Part shown: one piece after another, positions 1-6,910 of the stretch
Layout of the letters: the number at the start of each line of letters is the position of its first letter
How positions within the stretch are numbered: the first letter of the stretch is position 1
Assembly: GCA_002385885.1 (NCBI GenBank)
Contig: DGEI01000042.1
Span: 1-21,642, forward strand
Length of the DNA stretch: 21,642 nt
Direction of reading: 5' to 3'
Source of the DNA: Firmicutes bacterium UBA3930
GTDB lineage: Bacteria > Bacillota > Clostridia > Caldicoprobacterales > Caldicoprobacteraceae
The notes under the pieces: model-generated
Told to the model about the DNA's origin: nothing
What the model saw: the letters and a program-made list of their open reading frames with translations, nothing else
Databases searched by the model: none
Program-made: the position numbers and the translations under genes

Positions 1-19
1 AGATGTGTATAAGAGACAG
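1..19 (+). other. Nextera/Tn5 mosaic-end adapter remnant
   Basis: The first 19 bases, AGATGTGTATAAGAGACAG, are identical to the Tn5 transposase mosaic end used in Nextera libraries. The potD reading frame begins directly after it (on the minus strand it runs into it), so this is untrimmed library adapter at a contig edge rather than a biological transposon end. Confidence 0.96.
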
Positions 20-183
20 ATATTATACTTCTCCTCAAATTCCTCAATAACGCTTTCATCAATATAATCTCCCCAGTTATAGACTTTAAGCTGGGCTTTG
101 GAAGCACCACCGCAGCCTGCCAAAACTCCCGCAAATATCATTACAACCGGAATAATCCATATGAACTTACCCATTTTTTTCAT
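20..183 (-). CDS. potD: PotD, polyamine-binding lipoprotein (N-terminal fragment)
   Basis: This is the first 54 codons of the substrate-binding lipoprotein of a spermidine/putrescine ABC importer, which captures polyamine outside the membrane and delivers it to PotB/PotC. The visible protein has a lipoprotein signal peptide with a hydrophobic core (residues 8-21) and a lipobox LAGC with Cys24 as the lipidation site. The mature N-terminus then carries LKVYNWGDYID, the opening motif typical of PotD/PotF proteins. The ATG at 181-183 overlaps the potC stop in an ATGA junction, and an AGGAGGG ribosome binding site lies just upstream inside the potC end, so translation is probably coupled. The gene is cut by the adapter at base 19; the rest of about 350 residues is missing because the sequence ends, not because the gene is broken. 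Identity is well supported by motif and position; substrate preference is inferred. Confidence 0.9.
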
Positions 184-986
184 TTTAAACCCTCCTTCGC
201 ATTTGAATTGTCCTTTGACATCCTTTTATTAACAATAAGCAACAATATAAGAACCGTAAGGAACATTATTGTTGACAGGGCATTTATCTTTGGGTTTACA
301 CCTCTTCTGGCCATTGAATAAACATAAATCGAAAGATTTGATACCCCCGAACCGGTGGTAAAAAAGCTTATTACAAAATCGTCAATGGATAATGTGAAGG
401 CCAGTAGAAATCCTGTAAAAATTCCCGGCAAAATCTCCGGTATAACCACTTTCCACAAAGCATAAAGCGGAGTTGCGCCAAGATCCAGCGCGGCCTCGTA
501 TACATACTTGTTCAGCTGTTTTAGCTTTGGAAGCACTGACAGGATTACATAGGGTATATTAAATGTAATATGGGCAAGCAGCATGGTAAAAAACCCTAAT
601 CCTATCTGTGTTACTGCCTTGCTGAAAACAAACAACAGCATCAGTGATACGCCGGTAACTATATCCGGGTTTAACACAGGTAAATATGTCAGGTTCATCA
701 CAATTGCTTTTTTAACTCTTTTCATATCATGGATGCCAATAGCAGCCGCCGTGCCAATAATTGTAGCTATAATGGCAGATAGTATTGCTATCATCAGTGT
801 ATTGTAAAGAGCCCTTGAAATTTCGGTATCTTTGAAAAGCTCAAGATACCATTTAAGCGTAAAGCCGCCCCAATGTCCCCTTGATTTCGATTCATTGAAG
901 GAATAAACTACCAATACCACAATAGGTGCATACAGAAACACAAAAATAACATAAAGATATATTCTTTTTGCCAGACGTGCTACCAT
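180..986 (-). CDS. potC: PotC, polyamine ABC importer permease
   Basis: This is the second inner-membrane permease subunit of the spermidine/putrescine importer; it pairs with PotB to form the channel energised by PotA. The 268-residue length fits PotC. There are about six hydrophobic segments. The conserved cytoplasmic EAA loop is seen as EAALDLGATPLYALWKVVIPE (residues about 163-183), which docks on the ATPase. The N-terminal YSFNESK segment is also typical of PotC. The ATG at 984-986 overlaps the end of potB by 7 bases, and the TGA stop overlaps the potD ATG. These tight overlaps indicate a single transcript with coupled translation. Nothing looks damaged. Confidence 0.95.
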   Translation of the reverse strand: MVARLAKRIYLYVIFVFLYAPIVVLVVYSFNESKSRGHWGGFTLKWYLELFKDTEISRALYNTLMIAILSAIIATIIGTAAAIGIHDMKRVKKAIVMNLTYLPVLNPDIVTGVSLMLLFVFSKAVTQIGLGFFTMLLAHITFNIPYVILSVLPKLKQLNKYVYEAALDLGATPLYALWKVVIPEILPGIFTGFLLAFTLSIDDFVISFFTTGSGVSNLSIYVYSMARRGVNPKINALSTIMFLTVLILLLIVNKRMSKDNSNAKEGLK

Positions 987-1804
987 ATTGCACCCCCCTC
1001 ATATTCCTTGTCATATTTACGCATAATACCCATGCTGATCAATATTACTACCATCAATACGAAGGATATGGCTGAACCAAAATTCCAATCCCCCACAACC
1101 ATGAACTGCTGTTCAATGAGATTGCCAACGAGTATATAATGTCCGCCCCCCAGGAGTCTTGATATTATAAATGTTGTCACAGCTGGCATAAATACCATCG
1201 TAATTCCCGAAATAACCCCGGGAAGGCTCAATGGAATTATTATCCTTCTCAGTACTGTAATATAATTTGCTCCCAAATCTTCTGCAGCCTCTATGATGTG
1301 CTTATCCATCTTTGTTAAAACGGAGTAAATGGGGAGCACCATAAAGGGCAGAAAATTGTATACCATACCCAACACCACCGCCTGATCGGTATACAGGAGC
1401 TGGGTATTGGGAATATGCAAAAATTCCAATATGGTATATACCAATCCGTCTTTCTCCAGTAAGGTCATCCAGGCATAGGTCCTTAATAGGAAATTGATCC
1501 ACATGGGAATTACAAACAATAAAGCCAGAACCTTGTTACTGCTGTATTCCTTGCTGGCCAATATTAAACTCACCGGATACCCTACAATAAGACATATAAT
1601 TGTACATATCAGTGCCAGGTTGATAGAGCGCAGTAATACCATAAGGTATATGGGATCCCACAGACGTTTTACATGGTCCAGAGTAAATACTATACCCTGA
1701 TCCGTGCTGGCGGTAAAGCTATAAAACAACAACAGCAAAAAGGGCACAACTATAAAAATTGCCATCCAGACAAGATATGGGTAGGAGTACCAGGTCTTTT
1801 TCAT
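980..1804 (-). CDS. potB: PotB, polyamine ABC importer permease
   Basis: This is the first permease subunit of the polyamine importer, an inner-membrane protein that partners PotC. The 274-residue protein has an N-terminal membrane segment (about residues 8-30), further hydrophobic stretches, and the permease EAA loop EAAEDLGANYITVLRRIIIP (about residues 192-211) that contacts PotA. The ATG at 1802-1804 overlaps the potA stop in an ATGA junction, preceded by AAAAAGGTGAG as ribosome binding site; the end overlaps potC by 7 bases. The order potA-potB-potC-potD matches the standard operon of E. coli and clostridia. No defect is visible. Confidence 0.95.
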   Translation of the reverse strand: MKKTWYSYPYLVWMAIFIVVPFLLLLFYSFTASTDQGIVFTLDHVKRLWDPIYLMVLLRSINLALICTIICLIVGYPVSLILASKEYSSNKVLALLFVIPMWINFLLRTYAWMTLLEKDGLVYTILEFLHIPNTQLLYTDQAVVLGMVYNFLPFMVLPIYSVLTKMDKHIIEAAEDLGANYITVLRRIIIPLSLPGVISGITMVFMPAVTTFIISRLLGGGHYILVGNLIEQQFMVVGDWNFGSAISFVLMVVILISMGIMRKYDKEYEGGAIW

Positions 1805-2850
1805 TTTGTACTCACCTTTTTCATTATATGGATATCATTGGGAAGTATAGAAATCCCAATTCTGGTGCCAACGGGTTCCATAAGGGTACTGTGAATCATC
1901 CATTCATATCCGGCACTCCGGACCATCATTTCGTAATGCACCCCTTTAAAGGTCACCGATTCCACCTTTCCCTGCAGCATACCCTGTTCCTCCGAGACCA
2001 GCTTTATATCTTCCGGCCTTACAACAACATCCACCTCTTCGTTATCACCAAACCCGCCATCCACGCATTTAAACTCCCGGCCGGCAAAATAAACCAGATT
2101 GTCTTTTATCATTCTTCCCGGCACTATGTTGCTTTCACCAATAAAATCAGCCACAAAAGCATTCTTAGGTTCATTGTATATCATCTCGGGAGTACCAATC
2201 TGTTGTATGGTACCATCTTTCATAACTACAATGGTATCCGACATGGTAAGCGCCTCTTCCTGGTCATGAGTCACGTAAACAAAGGTAATGCCCAGATATT
2301 TGTGAATCTTTTTAAGCTCAATCTGCATTCCCTTCCTCAATTTCAGGTCCAGAGCCCCCAAGGGTTCATCCAGCAGCAGCACCTCAGGTTCGTTTATAAG
2401 AGCCCTTGCTATGGCAACCCTCTGCTGTTGGCCTCCACTCAGCGAATCCACATACCTTTTCTCAAACCCCTTAAGATTAACAAGTTCCAGCATCTCAGCC
2501 ACTTTTTTATCAATTGTTTTTTTATCCATTTTTTTAATTGTCAGTCCAAAGGCTATATTCTCAGCTACATTCATATGGGGAAAAAGCGCATATCTTTGGA
2601 ATACCGTATTTACTTTTCTTTTATAGGGAGGTATATTGGTAATGTTTTTACCTTCAAAAAACACCTCACCGGTATCAGGCTGTTCAAAGCCGGCAATAAT
2701 CCGAAGGGTTGTGGTTTTACCACATCCGCTTGGTCCAAGCAATGTAAGAAACTCATTTTTTCGTATATAAAGGTTTATATTTTTTAGTGCTTCAGTCCCA
2801 TCATAATCCTTTGATACATTTACCAATCTGATAATAGGCTCTTCTGACAT
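1801..2850 (-). CDS. potA: PotA, polyamine ABC importer ATPase
   Basis: This is the cytoplasmic ATPase that drives spermidine/putrescine uptake through PotBC. Its motifs appear in order: Walker A GPSGCGKTT near residue 39, a Q-loop (VFQRYALFPHM), signature LSGGQQQR, Walker B VLLLDEP, and H-loop THD. The C-terminal third (from about residue 240) is the TOBE-type regulatory domain, including VVVRPEDIKLV. The 349-residue length is normal. The ATG at 2848-2850 is preceded by a purine-rich AGGAGGGGAGGAGG stretch that makes an unusually strong ribosome binding site. The gene opens the pot operon as it stands here, about 130 bases after the XRE-cupin regulator gene. Its assignment over other CUT-type ATPases rests on the adjacent potBCD. 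Confidence 0.96.
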   Translation of the reverse strand: MSEEPIIRLVNVSKDYDGTEALKNINLYIRKNEFLTLLGPSGCGKTTTLRIIAGFEQPDTGEVFFEGKNITNIPPYKRKVNTVFQRYALFPHMNVAENIAFGLTIKKMDKKTIDKKVAEMLELVNLKGFEKRYVDSLSGGQQQRVAIARALINEPEVLLLDEPLGALDLKLRKGMQIELKKIHKYLGITFVYVTHDQEEALTMSDTIVVMKDGTIQQIGTPEMIYNEPKNAFVADFIGESNIVPGRMIKDNLVYFAGREFKCVDGGFGDNEEVDVVVRPEDIKLVSEEQGMLQGKVESVTFKGVHYEMMVRSAGYEWMIHSTLMEPVGTRIGISILPNDIHIMKKVSTK

Positions 2851-2977
2851 TCCGGCCTCCTCCCCTCCTGTTATATAAATAGTACGGAAACAAAATTAAA
2901 AACACAATAAAAAGCCTGTAACGGCCTGATTAGAGTAAGCTTTCACTGTTGCATTTTTTATGGTAAAAGCATTGTAG

Positions 2978-3517
2978 CTAAAAGCTGGGCGGAGATGATA
3001 TCCACAAAACAACCGCCTTACTCTTTCCGGCATTTTCAATCCTGTGTGCTACGGTTGGCCTGAAGTAAAAGCTTTCTCCTCTCTTAACTCTGTACTTACG
3101 GCTGCCCAGGTAAAGATATATGCTGCCTGATATTACATATCCAAACTCTTCACCATCATGAGGATCATCCTCCCCGGAACTTCCGCCGGCTTCCAGGTGC
3201 ATAAGTATTGGCTCCATGTTATTTTTCTGGGCATTTGGTATAAGCCATCTGATTGTGTGATTTAACTCACAGTTCTGCTTTTCAAATACATCTTCCGTCG
3301 TAAATACAACTTTTTCCTGTATATTGTCACTAAAGAAGCCCTTTAAGTCAGTGCCCAGGCATTCCAGAATATCCATTAATGTAGCAATGGAAGGCGATGT
3401 AAGCTCCCTCTCCACCTGTGAGATAAATCCCTTGGTCAATTCACACCTGTCTGCCAGTTCTTCCTGAGTCAAGCCGTTCTTCAACCTTAGCTGCCTTATT
3501 TTCTCACCAATTCTCAT
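2978..3517 (-). CDS. XRE-cupin transcriptional regulator of the pot operon
   Basis: This is a cytoplasmic DNA-binding regulator with an XRE helix-turn-helix at the N-terminus (IGEKIRQLRLKNGLTQEELA...KGFISQVERELTSPSIATL, about residues 3-55) and a small C-terminal cupin (about 105-175; DPHDGEEFGYVISG and the Y-x-FRP-x-VAHR strand). Such proteins (PuuR/MerR-cupin type) bind a small metabolite in the cupin, and when next to potABCD they are usually taken to control polyamine uptake; that ligand is an inference. I place the start at the ATG at 3515-3517 because an AGGAG motif (3527-3531) sits 9 bases upstream. A TTG at 3533-3535 would put that motif inside the gene. The protein is then 179 residues. 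An inverted repeat at 3551-3567 lies 34 bases before the start and suggests autoregulation. Confidence 0.9.
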   Translation of the reverse strand: MRIGEKIRQLRLKNGLTQEELADRCELTKGFISQVERELTSPSIATLMDILECLGTDLKGFFSDNIQEKVVFTTEDVFEKQNCELNHTIRWLIPNAQKNNMEPILMHLEAGGSSGEDDPHDGEEFGYVISGSIYLYLGSRKYRVKRGESFYFRPTVAHRIENAGKSKAVVLWISSPPSF

Positions 3518-3550
3518 ACAATTTTTCTCCTGCAAAATGGTTTTAAAACG

Positions 3551-3578
3551 CTAAACTTTTTGTTTAGTGATATTAAAC
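3551..3578 (-). promoter_or_regulatory. Operator-like inverted repeats before the XRE-cupin gene
   Basis: A perfect dyad CTAAAC-TTTTT-GTTTAG occupies 3551-3567. A second, overlapping one (GTTTA-7 nt-TAAAC) occupies 3562-3578, so the same half-site appears three times within 28 bases. It sits between the regulator start codon and the likely promoter, the usual place for an autoregulatory operator of XRE-cupin proteins. Function is inferred from position and symmetry. Confidence 0.55.
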
Positions 3579-3587
3579 CTTAAAACA

Positions 3588-3622
3588 ATTATAATTTAAG
3601 CACAAATAAAAAAATATGTCAA
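3588..3622 (-). promoter_or_regulatory. Possible promoter of the XRE-cupin gene
   Basis: On the minus strand a consensus -35 TTGACA (3617-3622) is followed after 17 bases by TTAAAT (3594-3599) and, directly after that, a consensus TATAAT (3588-3593). The TTGACA-to-TATAAT spacing of 23 is too long, so either the weaker TTAAAT is the -10 or TATAAT works with a poor -35. The inverted repeats at 3551-3578 would lie just downstream of the start site. Confidence 0.4.
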
Positions 3623-3770
3623 TATAATTTCTTTAAATTTTTTTATATTATTATTCACCTTGTTTGCTGATGAAGGATGAGCTTTCAAAGTGCATAAGGG
3701 AAGTGCTCAAATCAATGAAAATCAACGTTTTCATATAACAACCGGTTTAACGATGTGAAACATCTTAATT

Positions 3771-4601
3771 TTACTGCTTATCAGCCACTTTTTCAAGCAC
3801 CCGCCACATGCCGTCATAGGGGCGGTACAATATTATCGCACACTTTTCACCGATGTTATCATCAGAAAAAATCACCGAAACTGTTCCATCCGGATTATCC
3901 CGGACTACAGGACTGCCAACCCCGGCCTGGAGCCCGAGCCCCAGTCCATCTGCAACAGCAACCATAACAGGGTCACAACGCCAGGGCTGGTGTCCGCTTA
4001 ATTCCCAGACCAGGTTCTGAGGTTTCAGGCTTCCACCGGTGATGCGCCACCCTTCCCTTGTCCTGCCAACAGTAAAAAAACCGGTGTAATAAAAAATTCC
4101 GCTGCGGGGTTTATCGGCCGTAACCTCTAAATGTCGTGTCTCGACAAAAAACCTTTTCTGATCCTTTTGCCCGCCTGCAGGAAGGAGCTTTATAAGCAGG
4201 ACATGGGCCGTCCCCTGCCATGAATCCAAAAACTCCTGAAAGCTGTTATTATCCCGCCATTCCCTGCTCCAGCATTGATAAGCACGCCGGTAGGGAGTCA
4301 GCCCGCTTCCAACGGTACCTCCTACCGCTGCCATCTGTTTCCCGGTCAAATTCGATGCTGATTTTAATGCATCAAAATACTCAGTTAAAACAGCTTCCGG
4401 TGTATCGTTCCTGCCCGGTCCCATACTGAACAACATATATTCGGAATCATTACCGGGTTTAGTCTCATTCATACGCCCCGATCCTTTTATATATTGGTGA
4501 ATATACTCCATTATACCATCGGGCGCATTAATATTTGTATACATGATATAAGCCGCAGCTATTGCTGTAATAACGGCAGCCAGGTATAGTTTCCTGTTCA
4601 A
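3771..4601 (-). CDS. Unrecognised membrane-anchored protein
   Basis: I do not recognise the family. With a TTG start at 4599-4601 the protein has 276 residues. It begins MNRKLYLAAV and has one hydrophobic segment (about residues 5-22) that looks like a signal anchor, leaving an extracytoplasmic domain. The outer part has TPEAVLTEYFDALKSA followed by FQEFLDSW and, later, GWRITGGSLKP. This helix-then-strand pattern recalls NTF2-like/DUF4829-type secreted domains but is not diagnostic. An upstream in-frame TTG at 4695-4697 would add 32 charged residues before the anchor; it has no ribosome binding site and sits in the tail of the preceding terminator. The 4601 TTG has AAGGGG about 12 bases upstream, somewhat distant. 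The gene lies downstream of the CRP/FNR-type gene but is separated from it by a hairpin terminator. No clear promoter was found. Confidence 0.65.
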   Translation of the reverse strand: MNRKLYLAAVITAIAAAYIMYTNINAPDGIMEYIHQYIKGSGRMNETKPGNDSEYMLFSMGPGRNDTPEAVLTEYFDALKSASNLTGKQMAAVGGTVGSGLTPYRRAYQCWSREWRDNNSFQEFLDSWQGTAHVLLIKLLPAGGQKDQKRFFVETRHLEVTADKPRSGIFYYTGFFTVGRTREGWRITGGSLKPQNLVWELSGHQPWRCDPVMVAVADGLGLGLQAGVGSPVVRDNPDGTVSVIFSDDNIGEKCAIILYRPYDGMWRVLEKVADKQ

Positions 4602-4698
4602 TGCTGCTTTTCGCCCCTTTTGTATTGTTATCGGCGCTGTGGTTCTATAACTAATATTCCTCAAACTGTCATATTTATAATAACTTTTGACAAACAAT

Positions 4699-4724
4699 AA
4701 AAAACATCCCTATGTCAGGGATGT
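4699..4724 (-). terminator. Terminator of the CRP/FNR-type gene
   Basis: On the minus strand a 7-bp stem ACATCCC / GGGATGT (4704-4710 and 4718-4724, 7-nt loop) is followed by TTTTTT. The first arm and loop lie within the last codons and stop of the regulator gene, so the coding end doubles as terminator. Confidence 0.85.
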
Positions 4725-5393
4725 CAGACTATCTTTATCCAGTATTATTATCTTTCTTCGGCCTTCCAACTTTATCCATCCCATATCCTGAAAATAAGAC
4801 AGCTTCCGGCTTAATGTCTCCTGAGCCATTCCGATATGGGATGCCAAGTCCTGCTTGCTTAAGTTCAAAACAACCTTTCCTTCGTCATCAGCCAGATCGA
4901 GGAGGGTCCGTGCAATTCTTGCCTCCACACTGTATAATCCCAGATTCTCAATCAGATTTTCAGCCCTGCCCAGCCTGGCTCCCATCTCCTCCAGCACCTT
5001 AACAGCAATGGTAGGATATTTCATCATCAGGGCTTTTAACCTTTCTCCGTCCACAATACATACCTCGGTGTCTTCCACGGCCTGTGCGTTATCCATTAAA
5101 AGCCCGTTAACAAACAGGGATAACTCTCCCATAAAATCTCCGGGGCCCAGTACCCTGAGCGTCTGTTCCCTGCCTGTTTCGGAAACCCTGGTAATTTTGA
5201 CCCTGCCTTTGTGGATAATATATAATTTATCACCCTCTTCTCCGGCCATATAGATCATTTCACCTTTTCGAAAACTTTTGCTGTATGTTATGTTTTCTAC
5301 CTCAGCCATTTGCCTACGGTTCAGGCCGCAGAATATTGGAACCAACTGTATACAGCTTTGTTCTTGTCCATTATGTTTGCATACGTAATCCAT
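4710..5393 (-). CDS. CRP/FNR-family transcriptional regulator
   Basis: This is a cytoplasmic homodimeric regulator of 227 residues. It has a cyclic-nucleotide-binding-like sensor (about residues 20-135, with GDKLYIIHKGRVKI and the PGDFMGELSLF turn), a dimerisation helix, and a C-terminal winged HTH (about 165-220). The recognition helix QETLSRKLSYF carries the FNR-type E-xx-SR pattern, which in that family reads TTGAT-N4-ATCAA rather than the CRP site. Cysteines at 5, 14 and 22, plus Cys112 in the place of E. coli FNR Cys122 (VCIVD versus VCEIP), could hold an Fe-S cluster or act as thiols; the C-x8-C-x7-C spacing is not that of E. coli FNR. The start is the ATG at 5391-5393 because GGGGG lies 5 bases upstream; the frame is open further upstream to 5462 but without a ribosome binding site. 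It follows the flavodiiron gene on the same strand, so O2/NO-linked control is a reasonable inference. Confidence 0.88.
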   Translation of the reverse strand: MDYVCKHNGQEQSCIQLVPIFCGLNRRQMAEVENITYSKSFRKGEMIYMAGEEGDKLYIIHKGRVKITRVSETGREQTLRVLGPGDFMGELSLFVNGLLMDNAQAVEDTEVCIVDGERLKALMMKYPTIAVKVLEEMGARLGRAENLIENLGLYSVEARIARTLLDLADDEGKVVLNLSKQDLASHIGMAQETLSRKLSYFQDMGWIKLEGRRKIIILDKDSLTSLT

Positions 5394-5453
5394 GATAACC
5401 CCCATACAATATTTTTGATTATTAATAAACATTACACTGGTGAATCTTTTTAT

Positions 5454-5467
5454 TTGACACACATCAG
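5454..5467 (-). promoter_or_regulatory. FNR/CRP-box-like palindrome before the regulator gene
   Basis: On the minus strand CTGATGTGTGTCAA matches the FNR consensus TTGAT-N4-ATCAA at 8 of 10 specified bases and contains the TGA-N6-TCA core. It lies between the flavodiiron stop and the regulator start, 61 bases before the latter. The target could be the regulator's own promoter; no convincing -10/-35 pair was found beside it. Confidence 0.4.
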
Positions 5468-5508
5468 GTTCCGGTCAAACCAAACAAACTCCAAGCTTTT
5501 ATGTACGT

Positions 5509-6696
5509 TTACAATTCCCGAACGAACCTTCCCCCAAATTCCCTGCACTCATTCAATGCCTGATCGTCAGGATACCACATTGCCCTTATACCGTCGTTCA
5601 CCAAGGTAAAACCGGCATTTTCCAATTCTTTGGCGATAATTCCAGTACCCTCACCGCTCCATCCATAAGCTCCGAAGGCTGCCGCCTTTTTATTCCTGAA
5701 ACCCAACCCCTTTATAATTTCAAGGATTCCCGCTATTGAAAATGAAATACCCCGGTTAATGGTTGGTGAACCCACCAGAACTGCCTTGGATTTAAAAACC
5801 TCGGTTATAATGTCATTTTTATCATACTTAGAGGCATTATACAGCTTGATCACGATGCTGTCATCAACGGCTTTCATTCCCTCAGCTATGGCTTCGGCCA
5901 TCCTCCTGGTTCCATCCCACATGGTGTCATATATAATGGTTACCTGGTTGTCCTGATAATCGTTTGCCCATTCCAAATACTTATTAACAATCTGAAGGGG
6001 ATTGTCCCTCCATACCACACCGTGGCTGGTACATATAATACTGACAGGCAGATTCATGTTCAACAGTTCGTATATCTTTTTTTTCACAAACCCGCTAAAG
6101 GGGGTCAATATATTGGCATAATACTTCATTGCCTCGTAATACAGCTCATCAGTATCGACCTTATCATTAAACAGCTCTTCAGACGCATAATGCTGTCCAA
6201 AAGCATCATTGCTGAACAGTATGTTCTCCCCGGTCATGTATGTTAGCATACTATCCGGCCAATGAAGCATCCTTGCTTCGACAAATATGAGCTTGCTATT
6301 CCCTATATCCAATGTATCTCCGGTTTTAACCTTTACAAAGTTCCAATTCTGATGATAATGGCCTTTTAAAGATTTTACAGCATTTGCAGTACAGTATATG
6401 GGCGTGTCGGGAATCTCTTTCATCAGCGCTGGCAAAGCGCCGCTGTGATCTGTTTCGCCGTGGTTTATAACGATATAGTCAATTTCCTTTAAATCAATTT
6501 CTTTTTTCAGGTTTTCAACAAATTCCTTATCATATGGTTTCCACACGGTGTCGATTAATACAGTTTTTTCGTCTCTTATAAGATAGGCATTATAAGATGA
6601 GCCCCTATGAGTTGAAAGTTCATTTCCGTGGAATTTTTTCAGTTCCCAGTCTATTTTTCCTACCCAGGTAACCTTTTCGGTTATCTTTCTTGTCAT
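5509..6696 (-). CDS. fprA: A-type flavodiiron protein (O2/NO reductase)
   Basis: This is a cytoplasmic flavodiiron protein that reduces O2 to water and/or NO to N2O in anaerobes, taking electrons usually from rubredoxin or F420-type donors. The N-terminal metallo-beta-lactamase-like domain (about residues 1-250) carries all expected iron ligands: H79-x-E81-x-D83-H84, H145 (LHWPD), D164 (FSND) and H225 (SHG). The C-terminal flavodoxin domain (about 252-395) has the FMN-binding loop YDTMWDGTRRMA. At 395 residues it is a class A protein with no rubredoxin or flavin-reductase extension. The ATG at 6694-6696 has GGGAGGTG upstream. The CRP/FNR-type gene follows after a gap of about 115 bases with no terminator between them, so co-transcription is possible. 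Whether O2 or NO is preferred cannot be read from the sequence. Confidence 0.94.
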   Translation of the reverse strand: MTRKITEKVTWVGKIDWELKKFHGNELSTHRGSSYNAYLIRDEKTVLIDTVWKPYDKEFVENLKKEIDLKEIDYIVINHGETDHSGALPALMKEIPDTPIYCTANAVKSLKGHYHQNWNFVKVKTGDTLDIGNSKLIFVEARMLHWPDSMLTYMTGENILFSNDAFGQHYASEELFNDKVDTDELYYEAMKYYANILTPFSGFVKKKIYELLNMNLPVSIICTSHGVVWRDNPLQIVNKYLEWANDYQDNQVTIIYDTMWDGTRRMAEAIAEGMKAVDDSIVIKLYNASKYDKNDIITEVFKSKAVLVGSPTINRGISFSIAGILEIIKGLGFRNKKAAAFGAYGWSGEGTGIIAKELENAGFTLVNDGIRAMWYPDDQALNECREFGGRFVREL

Positions 6697-6857
6697 AACA
6701 ACACCTCCCCGTATATCTTTCGCCCGCTTTTTGTATCTATACTATTAATAACCCATATACACATAATTCAAAACTTTCTTTTTCCCGTACATATATTCCG
6801 CCATATGACAATTGATATACAATGGGATTGCAGCATCACTTAATATTTGCGTTCCAT

Positions 6858-6893
6858 AAAAAAAGGTCCGCCATTTATTATAAATGGCGGACC
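6858..6893 (-). terminator. uvrB terminator
   Basis: A perfect 13-bp stem (GGTCCGCCATTTA, loop of 3, TAAATGGCGGACC; 6865-6893) is followed on the minus strand by seven T. It begins 18 bases after the uvrB stop. The intergenic stretch 6697-6857 before fprA holds no gene; a small ATTG-N5-CAAT dyad at 6811-6823 was noted but not assigned. Confidence 0.95.
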
Positions 6894-6910
6894 TTCACAT
6901 GCATTATTAC

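Noticed and set aside
1759..2787. A 342-codon plus-strand frame opposite potA
   Set aside because: It is the mirror of potA; potA has complete ABC motifs and operon context, while this frame shows no domain.
2900..2950. Terminator between the XRE-cupin gene and potA
   Set aside because: Only a 3-bp GCC/GGC stem precedes a run of five T on the minus strand; too weak, so readthrough into potA is assumed.
6811..6823. ATTG-N5-CAAT dyad upstream of fprA as an FNR or Rex site
   Set aside because: Half-site spacing fits neither FNR (TTGAT-N4-ATCAA) nor Rex (TTGTG-N8-CACAA).
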